A DNA stretch of 64,000 bases. It comes from Phycisphaerae bacterium (GTDB taxonomy: Bacteria; Chloroflexota; Anaerolineae; 4572-78; J111). Under the pieces are notes generated by a model. It was given only the letters and a program-made list of their open reading frames with translations. It was not told the origin of the DNA and made no database searches. Position numbers and translations under genes: made by a program. This document shows positions 27,987 to 36,788 of the stretch, piece after piece (the first letter of the stretch is position 1; each line of letters begins with the position of its first letter). The stretch lies in the NCBI GenBank assembly GCA_028285035.1, contig JANQQF010000127.1, positions 1-64,000 on the forward strand, in the 5' to 3' direction.

Positions 27987-29753
27987 GTGACGACAAAAAT
28001 CGTGCCCCCCTCCATCTTGCTCAATAATATTCCGCTACAAGAAATTGTACCGAATTGGCAAGACCTACCACTTCGCTCTCCAGAAGAATTGATGCAGCCA
28101 GAGCGACTGGGTGCATTCTGGCTCACACGCCTGAGCTTCTCCCGCCTACTGATTGACCGTATCAGTCGACACCAATGGCAAATCACCCCCATCAAAATCG
28201 ATCTTGATCCAGAGGGTCGGGGCGAGGTGATTTATCATATTCAAACCCACGAACGCGAGCTTCATTTTGTCGTGTTCTCCAATCAGCTTGATGAAAGTGA
28301 GCGTGATGATCGGGTCATCGCCGACCGCTGGGATGCCGCCGCCGTGTTGTTGCAGGGTGAACTCACGGATGAACGGCTGGCGCAATTGCGAGCCGGAGTC
28401 CCACGTCAAGAGTATGGTCGAGCCGAGCCGGACAGCCTTGTCTGGACCCGTGGGAATCGTAGCTCCCGTTTCTTCAATCACGTGGTTGAGTCACTGGCCA
28501 AAGGTCGCCAACCTGACATTGATCTTCTAGCCAAGGGTGGCTATATTGTTCGCAGCACCGCTTACTACGCGAATGCAAAATTTGGCTTGACGGCTTTCGA
28601 TACCATTGACAACACACACGCTCTGGCTGGCTCATATCAAGCTCAAATGTTTTGTGCCTTTATGCTGCGGGAGTTCGCCGTCGATCTAGCCGAACATATT
28701 GCGACCGCAAAAAATGAGCAGGCGGTTAAACTTGACCCGGCCATTCGACGCTATCTAGGCATCGGCAATGCCACTGGAATGGGCTTGGTCCCCTTCGTCA
28801 CCAATCACCCACGTATCGTCCACGTCTGGTGTCTCTTGAGAGAACTAGCCTTAGCTCAAGCAAAAGTAACAACCGTCCTATCCACCGACGATGACTCCAA
28901 CCAGCTTTTGGATTTATTAGACCATTGCCTCGCTTATTTTCGTGAAGACAGCACAGACCGCAAAGGGATATTTGTATCAGCTTCAACCTTGATTGAGGAA
29001 CTAACGCAATTGAAAGCACTGGTGCAAACCTTCATCGATGAAGGGCATCTCAACGGGGTCAACACAGACCAACCGTGGCACCCGCTCTGCGATTGGGCCA
29101 AAGAAAGCGTAAGTATCGAAGGGCAAGAGTTGCTGCATACCTTACTGATCGAACTATATCCGGCCTACAGTGAGCCATTGGTGCAATACCTTGAGGTTGA
29201 TGAACAAACAGACATCATTCCTGAAATGACCACATCTGAATTGACCACAATTTTGGAACGTGATTATGCTTGGGTGTTACAACTGCGGCTAGATATCCCA
29301 GAGGCCCGCGAGAAGTTTTGGTACTTCTCTGCCGACAGTGAGGAGCCGTTGATTGGAATGCGTGGAATTGATCCGGGCGAAGCGTATGAGCGCCCTATTG
29401 ATATTCCCTTTCGGGTTCAACAGTTAGCCCGGGATTTGGCGCAAGCCGAGGCGCACGAAACCATCGGGCGATTTATGCTTCGTCACCCGGAACATCGTTT
29501 TATCATTCAACGTGTCCAGTTTTTGATCGGCTACCCTTACAGTGAATTCCGCACCAATCTACTGGCCAATGATTTTATCCCGCTCTATCCCCAACGCTTC
29601 CAATTGGCGATGTACGGGATGGAACGCTTTAACCCTCAATCTGTGAATTGGGTCCGCGTGACTTTGATGCAAGGCGTACCCACGGCCGCTGATGTGGCGA
29701 ATGGTGTAGCTGGTAGCTGGGGATTTCCGTTGAAGCCTGAAGTGAGTTCGTAG
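27987..29753 (+). CDS. Conserved-looking protein of unknown function next to M19 dipeptidase-like gene
   Basis: A 588-aa soluble protein that I do not recognise. The GTG start at 27987 has AGAGGT 4 nt upstream; the earlier in-frame ATG lies inside the palindromic repeat and is rejected. The protein is rich in charged residues and has no TM or signal. Striking segments include FNHVVESLAKGRQP, GGYIVRSTAYYANAKFG and YLGIGNATGMGLVPFV, suggesting a conserved catalytic or ligand pocket. The M19-like dipeptidase follows 76 nt downstream on the same strand, so a joint role is plausible. No family assignment. Confidence 0.7.
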   Translation: MTTKIVPPSILLNNIPLQEIVPNWQDLPLRSPEELMQPERLGAFWLTRLSFSRLLIDRISRHQWQITPIKIDLDPEGRGEVIYHIQTHERELHFVVFSNQLDESERDDRVIADRWDAAAVLLQGELTDERLAQLRAGVPRQEYGRAEPDSLVWTRGNRSSRFFNHVVESLAKGRQPDIDLLAKGGYIVRSTAYYANAKFGLTAFDTIDNTHALAGSYQAQMFCAFMLREFAVDLAEHIATAKNEQAVKLDPAIRRYLGIGNATGMGLVPFVTNHPRIVHVWCLLRELALAQAKVTTVLSTDDDSNQLLDLLDHCLAYFREDSTDRKGIFVSASTLIEELTQLKALVQTFIDEGHLNGVNTDQPWHPLCDWAKESVSIEGQELLHTLLIELYPAYSEPLVQYLEVDEQTDIIPEMTTSELTTILERDYAWVLQLRLDIPEAREKFWYFSADSEEPLIGMRGIDPGEAYERPIDIPFRVQQLARDLAQAEAHETIGRFMLRHPEHRFIIQRVQFLIGYPYSEFRTNLLANDFIPLYPQRFQLAMYGMERFNPQSVNWVRVTLMQGVPTAADVANGVAGSWGFPLKPEVSS

Positions 29754-29829
29754 GGTTTAAAGGACTGTGGGAGTTTTAGAGTCAGTAACGCAGGTTGTTA
29801 TTTGCTAAACCATATTTGGAACAATTTCA

Positions 29830-30816
29830 ATGTCACAGCAACAATTTCTGACCATCGATGCCTTGCAATGCAGTAATTGGAATCGTGAACTGTTTGAGGA
29901 GCTACGGGCAGGTGATGTCACCTGCGTCCACGTAACCTGCGCGGTGTGGGAGAATGCCCGAGCAACCTTGGACAACCTCAGCCAGTGGTATCGTTGGCTA
30001 CAACAAAATAGTGATATTTTGCAGCCCGTCTATCAGGGCAGCGATATTGAGCAGGCGCAGGCCGAGCAAAAAACCGGGGTCATTCTCGGCTTTCAGAATG
30101 CGTCGCCCTTGGAGAATGATTTAGGCTTGGTTGAGGTTTTTCATCGGCTGGGAGTGCGGGTCATCCAACTGACCTACAACAACCAAAATCCGTTGGGCAG
30201 CAGTTGCTACGAAGCCAATGACAGTGGTTTGGCCCGATTTGGCCGCGAGGTCATTCGCGAGATGAATCGGCTAGGGATGATCATCGATTTGTCCCACGTT
30301 GGTGAGAAAACCTCCTTGGGTGCGATTGAGGCGTCGGAACGGCCTGTCGCCATCACCCACGCCAATCCGAATGCTATTTTCGCCTCGAAGCGAAACAAAT
30401 CTGACACTTTGCTCAAGGCTTTGACCGAACGAGGCGGCCTGCTGGGGTGTAGCCTCTATCCCCATTTTATCGGGGGCAATGACACAAGCCTGAGATCATT
30501 TTGCGAAATGATAGCCTATGCTGTCGAATTGATGGGTATTGACCAAGTTGGGTTTGGCAGTGACTCGGTCCGTAAGTGCACACCTGCCGATCTCAATTGG
30601 CTACGAATGGGGCGCTGGACCCACGCGGTTGATTATGGCCCCAGCGCAACTGGCATCACCGATTGGCCTGAATGGCAATCGTGGTTCCAAAGCCCCGCCG
30701 ATTTCCCCAACATTGCCCAAGGCTTGCGAGAAATCGGCTTTTCGGATGAGGAGGTCGGAAAGTTGATGGGGGGCAATTGGTATCGCTTTTTCAATGAGGG
30801 GTTTGCGCCCCTGTAA
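29830..30816 (+). CDS. Membrane-dipeptidase (peptidase M19)-like protein lacking the HxD motif
   Basis: A 328-aa TIM-barrel metallohydrolase-like protein. IIDLSHVGEKTS and PVAITHANPNAI hold the two His ligands, and GFGSDS the later Asp. The canonical DGHND (HxD) at the N-terminus is replaced by DALQCSN, so one metal site is altered. Related M19 variants with a similar N-terminus (D-G/A-L-Q) occur in other bacteria, from memory. No signal peptide, hence cytoplasmic. Follows the 588-aa gene and precedes a GNAT gene on the same strand. Confidence 0.85.
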   Translation: MSQQQFLTIDALQCSNWNRELFEELRAGDVTCVHVTCAVWENARATLDNLSQWYRWLQQNSDILQPVYQGSDIEQAQAEQKTGVILGFQNASPLENDLGLVEVFHRLGVRVIQLTYNNQNPLGSSCYEANDSGLARFGREVIREMNRLGMIIDLSHVGEKTSLGAIEASERPVAITHANPNAIFASKRNKSDTLLKALTERGGLLGCSLYPHFIGGNDTSLRSFCEMIAYAVELMGIDQVGFGSDSVRKCTPADLNWLRMGRWTHAVDYGPSATGITDWPEWQSWFQSPADFPNIAQGLREIGFSDEEVGKLMGGNWYRFFNEGFAPL

Positions 30817-30837
30817 CTCCGAGCCGGGACTAACATC

Positions 30838-31365
30838 TTGAACATTCGTGAACTAAAAAGGAGTGAAATCGAATATATCTGGACCATTGATCGAGCCGAG
30901 ATCATAGAAAACCTGTATTATCTCAAAAATGGAGTCCTAGCCTTGCAACCAGAATATTATGATGTTCGAGGCTGGCCGCTAGGAGAATCAGAACAATATA
31001 CGCCGATCTTAATGGATTGCTTTGACCGAGGCGGTACCTTTTATGGTCTGTTTCAAAATGAGACTCTCATTGGTGTAGCAATCTTGGATAACCAATTCAT
31101 CGGAACCAACAAGGACCAATTGCAACTCAAATTTCTACATATCAGTCAGGCCTATCGTGGCCAAGGATTGGGCAAAAAGCTATTCAAGAAAGCCGCTGCA
31201 AAGGCGCAAACGTTGCAAGCACGACGATTATATATTTCGGCCACTCCATCAGAGAACACCATCAACTTTTATCTCAATTTAGGCTGTGTAATTGCAAAAG
31301 AGATCGATCCGAAACTTTTTGAGCTTGAACCAGAGGATATTCACCTGGAATATTTCCTTTCATAG
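30838..31365 (+). CDS. GNAT-family N-acetyltransferase
   Basis: A 175-aa enzyme. The acetyl-CoA pyrophosphate loop is QAYRGQGLGKKLF (about 100-112), followed by LYISATPSENTINFYLNLGC, the usual motif B. A TTG start is used 21 nt after the dipeptidase stop; no ATG is available before the fold begins. Substrate unknown. Confidence 0.82.
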   Translation: MNIRELKRSEIEYIWTIDRAEIIENLYYLKNGVLALQPEYYDVRGWPLGESEQYTPILMDCFDRGGTFYGLFQNETLIGVAILDNQFIGTNKDQLQLKFLHISQAYRGQGLGKKLFKKAAAKAQTLQARRLYISATPSENTINFYLNLGCVIAKEIDPKLFELEPEDIHLEYFLS

Positions 31366-31382
31366 ACCAATAGGAAAACACT

Positions 31383-32222
31383 ATGAGTAATAAAACCCGC
31401 ATTCTACCTCGGGAAATCAATCAGGCTGTAAAATGGGCCTTACGCGGCGCCAAACTCCCCGCGAGTTATGCTCAACCTGTCGGGGAGATGACTCAGTATG
31501 CCGAAATTTATTATCAAAACGGCTTGACAACGTTTCATGAATATTTGACCAATCTCACTGAGGCACCACCAAAATCGGCCGTCTTCATCAAAGAAAATGA
31601 AAGATCAGCCCATCTTGACGCCCAGGGTGAACACCTCCTCATCTGCAGCGCAGACATATTTGATTTGGCCTACGCTCAGGCGAAACATCAAGGCCAATAC
31701 ATTGTTTGGGTTGATAATGTTGGGGGAGGTTTCAATTTATTGGAGCAACGGTTGTATCAAAGGGTTAAGCGTGGTTTAGTGGGCCAATTGAAGCATCAAG
31801 TTACATCAAATGACATTCAATATCTAATGGCATTCCCTGTTGAAAATGATGCATTTCTTTTCTCAAGCCATCAAGCTGAATGGTCGTTACGTGTGCGGGC
31901 GCAATTGCAGTCCTCTGCCCCGCCTGATCTCGATTTATCACTCACCAATAATAGCTTCATCCTATGGTTCCGCGCTAACACCAATGAAACCGAGCTTAAC
32001 ATCAATCTCGAGCCATTTGTAACTCTGGCTGATTCCATAGAATCAGTCACGGTTCATCGCCCCGCGTCCCGATTAGCTCAACTTGAACAAGCTCATCGGG
32101 AAGGATTACTGGTTGATGCCCAAATTTGGTCTGAGATCAAAAAATTTGGTGAACGCATTTTGGTTCCCGTTTCCAAGCCAGAGGCCAAGACCGGCACGTG
32201 GTCCAAACGCGATCCTTCATAA
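31383..32222 (+). CDS. Hypothetical protein
   Basis: A 279-aa soluble protein with no recognised domain, signal or membrane helix. It has mixed alpha/beta sequence and a possible ligand region around 110-140 (YIVWVDNVGGGFNLLEQRLY). The start is ATG with AGGAA 7-8 nt upstream, 17 nt after the GNAT stop, so it is probably in one transcript with it. Confidence 0.65.
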   Translation: MSNKTRILPREINQAVKWALRGAKLPASYAQPVGEMTQYAEIYYQNGLTTFHEYLTNLTEAPPKSAVFIKENERSAHLDAQGEHLLICSADIFDLAYAQAKHQGQYIVWVDNVGGGFNLLEQRLYQRVKRGLVGQLKHQVTSNDIQYLMAFPVENDAFLFSSHQAEWSLRVRAQLQSSAPPDLDLSLTNNSFILWFRANTNETELNINLEPFVTLADSIESVTVHRPASRLAQLEQAHREGLLVDAQIWSEIKKFGERILVPVSKPEAKTGTWSKRDPS

Positions 32223-32233
32223 ACTCATCGTTT

Positions 32234-32271
32234 AACAATTCAACAATTAATCGATTAATTGTTGAATTGTT
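32234..32271. repeat. Perfect 38-bp palindrome
   Basis: AACAATTCAACAATTAAT, a central CG and the exact reverse complement of the arm form a loop-less palindrome just after the hypothetical gene. It is not followed by a strong T tract. It may act as a terminator or be a mobile-repeat remnant. Confidence 0.8.
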
Positions 32272-32319
32272 GAGTTGATTAATAAAAAAGATCATTACCA
32301 AGGCAATCCAAGAAAAGCT

Positions 32320-32898
32320 ATGTCTTCTACCAATTACCCACCACCTCCATACGGCTACCAACCCGCGATACGATTTGAATATCCCCGCACTTTTCTACAA
32401 ATCGCCGCAATTACACTAGTGATTGTACTTTTACCATTTTTATATACCCTGACTTGGCTACTTCAGGGGCAAATCCCCCACTTTCAGGCTGGATTTATCG
32501 AGCTTATCATCATCACCACCACCATTGTCATCACAGTCATTGTCCACGAGTTAATCCACGGGCTTACTTACCAACTGTTAGGTTATCGTGTAAATTACGG
32601 CACCAACTTACGGTTGCTCGCCGCTTATGCGGCGGCCTTCAAACAATTTCAACAACGCAACCACAATCTATTTGTGGCCTTAGCCCCTCTATTTGTTTTG
32701 ACGATCCTCCTCGTTCCGCTCCTCACCATCCAGAACACCTGGGTGGTCCTTATCGCCTTTACCGCCATCCTTTTCAATTGTAGCGGTGCGGTAGGCGATC
32801 TCTATCTCTCCTGGCGATTACTTCGCCTCCCACCTACAACATTGATGTACGATGTCGATGAAACAACAATGCTGATTTATCTCCCACCAAAAAATTAA
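32320..32898 (+). CDS. DUF3267-like integral membrane zincin
   Basis: A 192-aa membrane protein with four or so helices (about 25-48, 58-75, 115-135, 138-158). The VHELIHG motif (75-81) is a HExxH zinc site at the cytoplasmic end of helix 2, as in the DUF3267 family of putative zinc peptidases. The ATG at 32320 begins a Pro/Tyr-rich N-tail; an upstream TTG is less likely. Confidence 0.8.
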   Translation: MSSTNYPPPPYGYQPAIRFEYPRTFLQIAAITLVIVLLPFLYTLTWLLQGQIPHFQAGFIELIIITTTIVITVIVHELIHGLTYQLLGYRVNYGTNLRLLAAYAAAFKQFQQRNHNLFVALAPLFVLTILLVPLLTIQNTWVVLIAFTAILFNCSGAVGDLYLSWRLLRLPPTTLMYDVDETTMLIYLPPKN

Positions 32899-32999
32899 CA
32901 CTGCCTAACTGTCAGTCCTAGGTCAGAAATCTGTCCAACCCTCTCTGGCAAAATCTATTACATTAAAAACAACCAAAAAATTTAACTCAAAAGGAGTGT

Positions 33000-35570
33000 A
33001 TGATGAACGTAAAATTTGGTTTGTTTTTATTTGTAATGAGTTGTTTCTTGTGGTTAGGGAGTTGGCAACCAGCACCCGCTCAGGCGCAAAGTGTAGAGCC
33101 TTGGCAAATTTTTACCAATGCCAATTGTGTCCGCGATGTAGCCCTCGAAGGCGATTACATTTGGGCGGCTACCTGTGGCGGTGTAGTCCGATGGAATCGC
33201 TTAGATGGAAGTTATGTCAAATACGTCACAAGTGACGGTCTCATCAGCAATAACGTTTATGCCATTGCCGTAGAGAAAGATGGGACAAAGTGGTTTGGCA
33301 CAGCCCAGGGTGTCAGCCAGTTTAACGATGAGGATTGGGCTAGCTACACCAAAGCAGATGGTCTAATTACTGACCAATGGGTCGGAGCTATTGCAATCGA
33401 CAAGGCTGGGAATAAATGGTTTGGTACAAAACACGGAATGAGTCAATTTGATGGTCAGACCTGGTATAACCACGATAAAATAGATGATGAACACCAATTA
33501 CAAAACATCATAGACATAGAAATTGATGCAAACAATAATATTTGGTCTGTGGGTAAATTTGGTTTGGCAAGCTTTGACGGGCAAGTTTGGCTAAGACATC
33601 GTGAAGCAGTAGAACAAGCAGTTTTTGATGTGACGATTGATGAAAACGGGACAGTCTGGGCCGCCCATTCAGATGGTGTCAGCCATTTGGATGGCGAAGA
33701 ATGGTATACCGAAATATTAACAGACCGCAACTCTCGGAAGCGTATTTCCATCGAAGCTCGTAAAAATACTGCTGAAATATGGTTTATTTCTGGGGATGAA
33801 ACGTATATTTACAATGGCAATTCCTGGCTCCCCCGCTCCGACGAAGCTGAATTAGGCTTGACTAGTGTCAATAGTATTGTGAGTGATGAGCAGGGTAGAT
33901 TATGGTTTGGCACCAATTATGGCCTCAAACATCTTAACAATCGTCATTGGGAAAATTATCTCACGGAGGGCGAGCTTAACACAAATAGCATATCAAATCT
34001 AGACCTTGATGCAGCTGGGAACATTTGGGTCTCAACACCCAGAGGGGCCAGCGTCTTTAATGGTACATATTGGACGAATTATACAAAAAATGATGGTCTT
34101 CCCCACCGGGAAATCACCAAATTTATCTCAGATCAGTCAAACCAAGTTTGGGCCATCGAATGGGGTGGGGGAGTTAGCGTCTTTAATGGAGACACTTGGC
34201 GAACCTACAAAAGCCCAGAAATCTCTGGCAACGATATCTCCGACATTGAGATCGATCTAAAAGGGAATGTTTGGGTGAGCACTAGTCGTAATGGGCTCAA
34301 TAAATATGATGGTCAGGAATGGACAGTTTATACTACAGAAGATGGCTTGTTCAGCAACAGAATTCACGATATTGTCATCGATGAAAAAGGTCAAGTATGG
34401 GTGCAAGGGACCCAGTTTGGCAATCGCGGAGGAATCTCTAGAGGCTTTAATCTTTTACAAGATGATACTTGGCTTTTCTATGAAGAAGATGAGTTACCCG
34501 AAGAATATTTTGCTGCAAAACATATTCCGGTTCAAGAAAATAACCGCCTTTGGAAACGTAATACACGATTTGATGGGTGTCTGAGTGCGACCTATGATCT
34601 CGGCGGCGCAAAGGTCATAGATGTAGCTGTTGATGCCAACGGGATTAAATGGTTTGCCACCAACAGGGGCGTGGCTCGGTATGATGATACCCAATCCATC
34701 ATCCAGATAGAAGGTCAAAGTCATATGCCGATTCAGTCTTTGCTGATTGAGGCGGGTGAACCAGGCACCTTGTACGCTCTCACCGATGAAGGACGACAAA
34801 GCAGTCTGTTATTGAGTGACGACTTTGGTAAAAATTGGGCACCTTTTGCAGGCGGGCTTCCCGTAAAAGGCAGTTGTCTACACAGCATCAGTCTGGATCA
34901 GACCACAGGGGTGTTGTATGCTAGCACTTGTGAAGGATTGTATCGCTGGGAAAATGAGAATTGGGTACAGGTCTCTAATGAGGAAACGGGGATGGTGAGC
35001 CTTCCGTTTAATCAATCAGATGTATTTTGGGCAACACGCCCCCAAGGGCCAGCCGAGGTACCTGTCATCTTCAGCGACAATGGTGGCGAAAATTGGCAGC
35101 CCGCCAGTCGTTATCTCGGGCACAAGGAAGGTGTCGCCCACATCGCGCCAGATACACAGAACGCTAACATCATTTATGCCACGGTTTGGTCAGATTACGA
35201 TGAAAGCACCCTCCGCCGGGGCACATCGAATGGACAATGGGAAATGATGCCGGGACCGTTAGATGATATTCCAGTTGGCACCCAATTTGTCCAAGATGGG
35301 GCTAGTGGCGTACTGTATGTGGCAACGAATGATGAGCAGGGCCAGTTGTGGCGTACCTGTCAACCAAGCGTAGCTGATGTCAATAGTGTTGAGTGGGAAC
35401 TCGTTTATGACTTTGGCGACCAAGTCGAGATCGATATTTTAGCCTCTGGCTGGAGTCCGAATGGGCAGGCCCTATACGCCAATTTGAGTAGCACCCAATC
35501 TAAAGGTGATCCCATTCTGCATCGCTCATTAGACGGTGGGTATACCTGGGAACCATTAATCATCAAATAA
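33000..35570 (+). CDS. Secreted two-component-regulator-propeller (Reg_prop) protein with BNR-like C-terminus
   Basis: An 856-aa exported protein. The signal peptide is MMNVKFGLFLFVMSCFLWLG...APAQAQ with cleavage near 30. Reg_prop repeats of about 40 aa run from about 70 to 560, with the unit DGL.SN.V..IA.D..G..WFGT..G.S.F. They are usually the sensor part of hybrid histidine kinases; here they are free-standing. The last 300 residues carry SDDFGKNW and SDNGGENWQP, typical of BNR/sialidase-like propellers. Start ATG (also 33003) with AAAGGAG upstream. No anchor is seen. Confidence 0.85.
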   Translation: MMNVKFGLFLFVMSCFLWLGSWQPAPAQAQSVEPWQIFTNANCVRDVALEGDYIWAATCGGVVRWNRLDGSYVKYVTSDGLISNNVYAIAVEKDGTKWFGTAQGVSQFNDEDWASYTKADGLITDQWVGAIAIDKAGNKWFGTKHGMSQFDGQTWYNHDKIDDEHQLQNIIDIEIDANNNIWSVGKFGLASFDGQVWLRHREAVEQAVFDVTIDENGTVWAAHSDGVSHLDGEEWYTEILTDRNSRKRISIEARKNTAEIWFISGDETYIYNGNSWLPRSDEAELGLTSVNSIVSDEQGRLWFGTNYGLKHLNNRHWENYLTEGELNTNSISNLDLDAAGNIWVSTPRGASVFNGTYWTNYTKNDGLPHREITKFISDQSNQVWAIEWGGGVSVFNGDTWRTYKSPEISGNDISDIEIDLKGNVWVSTSRNGLNKYDGQEWTVYTTEDGLFSNRIHDIVIDEKGQVWVQGTQFGNRGGISRGFNLLQDDTWLFYEEDELPEEYFAAKHIPVQENNRLWKRNTRFDGCLSATYDLGGAKVIDVAVDANGIKWFATNRGVARYDDTQSIIQIEGQSHMPIQSLLIEAGEPGTLYALTDEGRQSSLLLSDDFGKNWAPFAGGLPVKGSCLHSISLDQTTGVLYASTCEGLYRWENENWVQVSNEETGMVSLPFNQSDVFWATRPQGPAEVPVIFSDNGGENWQPASRYLGHKEGVAHIAPDTQNANIIYATVWSDYDESTLRRGTSNGQWEMMPGPLDDIPVGTQFVQDGASGVLYVATNDEQGQLWRTCQPSVADVNSVEWELVYDFGDQVEIDILASGWSPNGQALYANLSSTQSKGDPILHRSLDGGYTWEPLIIK

Positions 35571-35594
35571 TCGTTACATATTAACAACAAAAAA

Positions 35595-35629
35595 ATGGAC
35601 GATTTGCTAGTATAATCGTCCATCTTTTT
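35595..35629 (+). terminator. Rho-independent terminator after the propeller gene
   Basis: ATGGACGAT at 35595-35603 pairs with ATCGTCCAT at 35615-35623 across an 11-nt loop, followed by CTTTTT. Confidence 0.85.
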
Positions 35630-35703
35630 GTTGATTAACGCGCAATATCCTGATCTATTTTTCAACCTTGCCGCCCCTTTCCAAACCCGATATAATCAAA
35701 GGT

Positions 35704-36684
35704 ATGGACGACGAAATTGTGAATGATGAAACCAAATCTATTCCCTATCAGCTTAGTTATTGGCCCCTCGTAAGTGATGTTGCGGCCCGACTCCTGTTGT
35801 TGTATGGCTGGCAAGCTGATTTTCTAAATGACACCACCTTTTGGATTGCTCAATTGATCATCCTCCCTCTTATTCTGCTGGGTACCGTTTTTTATCAAGG
35901 AGGGAGTCTGGATGATAAATTCTACGACTACGACACACATTTTGATAGTGGATTAATGCCCGCTATTTTATGTATGCTTGCTGTATTTGGAGCTTCATAT
36001 CTGTCCTACTCATTTTATCCCGAAGCCACTCAGTGGCTTCGAGGGGGCCTAGCAGGTGGGGTTCTGCTGGGGTATGGTCTTTACATGATCGCTTTATGGG
36101 CTGGGAGTCATTTAAAGCCAGACATTGATGATAAGTTACAACGAGAACTATCCATAAAAAATACCACCCTAAAAAATCATCTAGAGCGTGGCTTTGATTA
36201 TCAAAACAAAATTGAGGCCATACTAGCCAAAAGTGAGCACCCCACTCAGGCCAAACAAGTCATCCCTCACATCAGTGAGGCGCTCGAAATTATTCAGAAT
36301 CTCACCGAGCAAGTCGATCACTATCAACAAGACAAATTAATTCAGGAAGATTTAGCCGAGGTGCCCGAGAATATAAAACTGTTAGAGGCTCAAATCGCTG
36401 AAGAAGATCATCCTGAAACTCAGGAAAAGTTACAGCAAACGCTTGAAAAACGGGTCAAGCAACTCGACTCCCTCATTCATCTCAATGAAATTATGGAGCA
36501 AGCCGAGATCAGCGTCGAGCAAGCTGTCTCCAATCTCGGCACTATCTACTCTCAACTCCTGATCGAACAATCGAGCCACAAAGCCGCCGACTACGGTAAA
36601 ATTAGCGAAGAAATCGATGAGCAGGTCCATCAACTCCAGGATCAGCTTGAGGCTTTGCAAGAGGTTAAGTTAGCGCGGAGTTAA
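35704..36684 (+). CDS. Membrane protein with cytoplasmic coiled coil
   Basis: A 326-aa protein of unknown function. Helices lie at about 20-40, 48-65, 80-105 and 118-140; then a long heptad-rich coiled coil runs from about 140 to the end (for example EKLQQTLEKRVKQLDSLIHL). The ATG at 35704 has AAAGG close upstream (spacing short); a TTG at 35668 would give a longer form. It is convergent with putA. Confidence 0.7.
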   Translation: MDDEIVNDETKSIPYQLSYWPLVSDVAARLLLLYGWQADFLNDTTFWIAQLIILPLILLGTVFYQGGSLDDKFYDYDTHFDSGLMPAILCMLAVFGASYLSYSFYPEATQWLRGGLAGGVLLGYGLYMIALWAGSHLKPDIDDKLQRELSIKNTTLKNHLERGFDYQNKIEAILAKSEHPTQAKQVIPHISEALEIIQNLTEQVDHYQQDKLIQEDLAEVPENIKLLEAQIAEEDHPETQEKLQQTLEKRVKQLDSLIHLNEIMEQAEISVEQAVSNLGTIYSQLLIEQSSHKAADYGKISEEIDEQVHQLQDQLEALQEVKLARS

Positions 36685-36713
36685 GTGTTATTTGGCAGGT
36701 TGGAAGATTATGG

Positions 36714-36746
36714 AAGGCTGGCAGGTTGAATTAACCTGCCAGCCTT
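36714..36746. terminator. Strong hairpin between convergent genes
   Basis: AAGGCTGGCAGGTT and AACCTGCCAGCCTT form a perfect 14-bp stem with a 5-nt loop, followed by TGTTTGTCTT. It is placed to terminate the coiled-coil gene from the left and putA from the right. The flanking GGAAGG sequence recurs at 41243-41278 and 53700-53766. Confidence 0.65.
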
Positions 36747-36788
36747 CGTGTTTGTCTTAATGTTCTGTGTTACTTACAGAAGACTACT

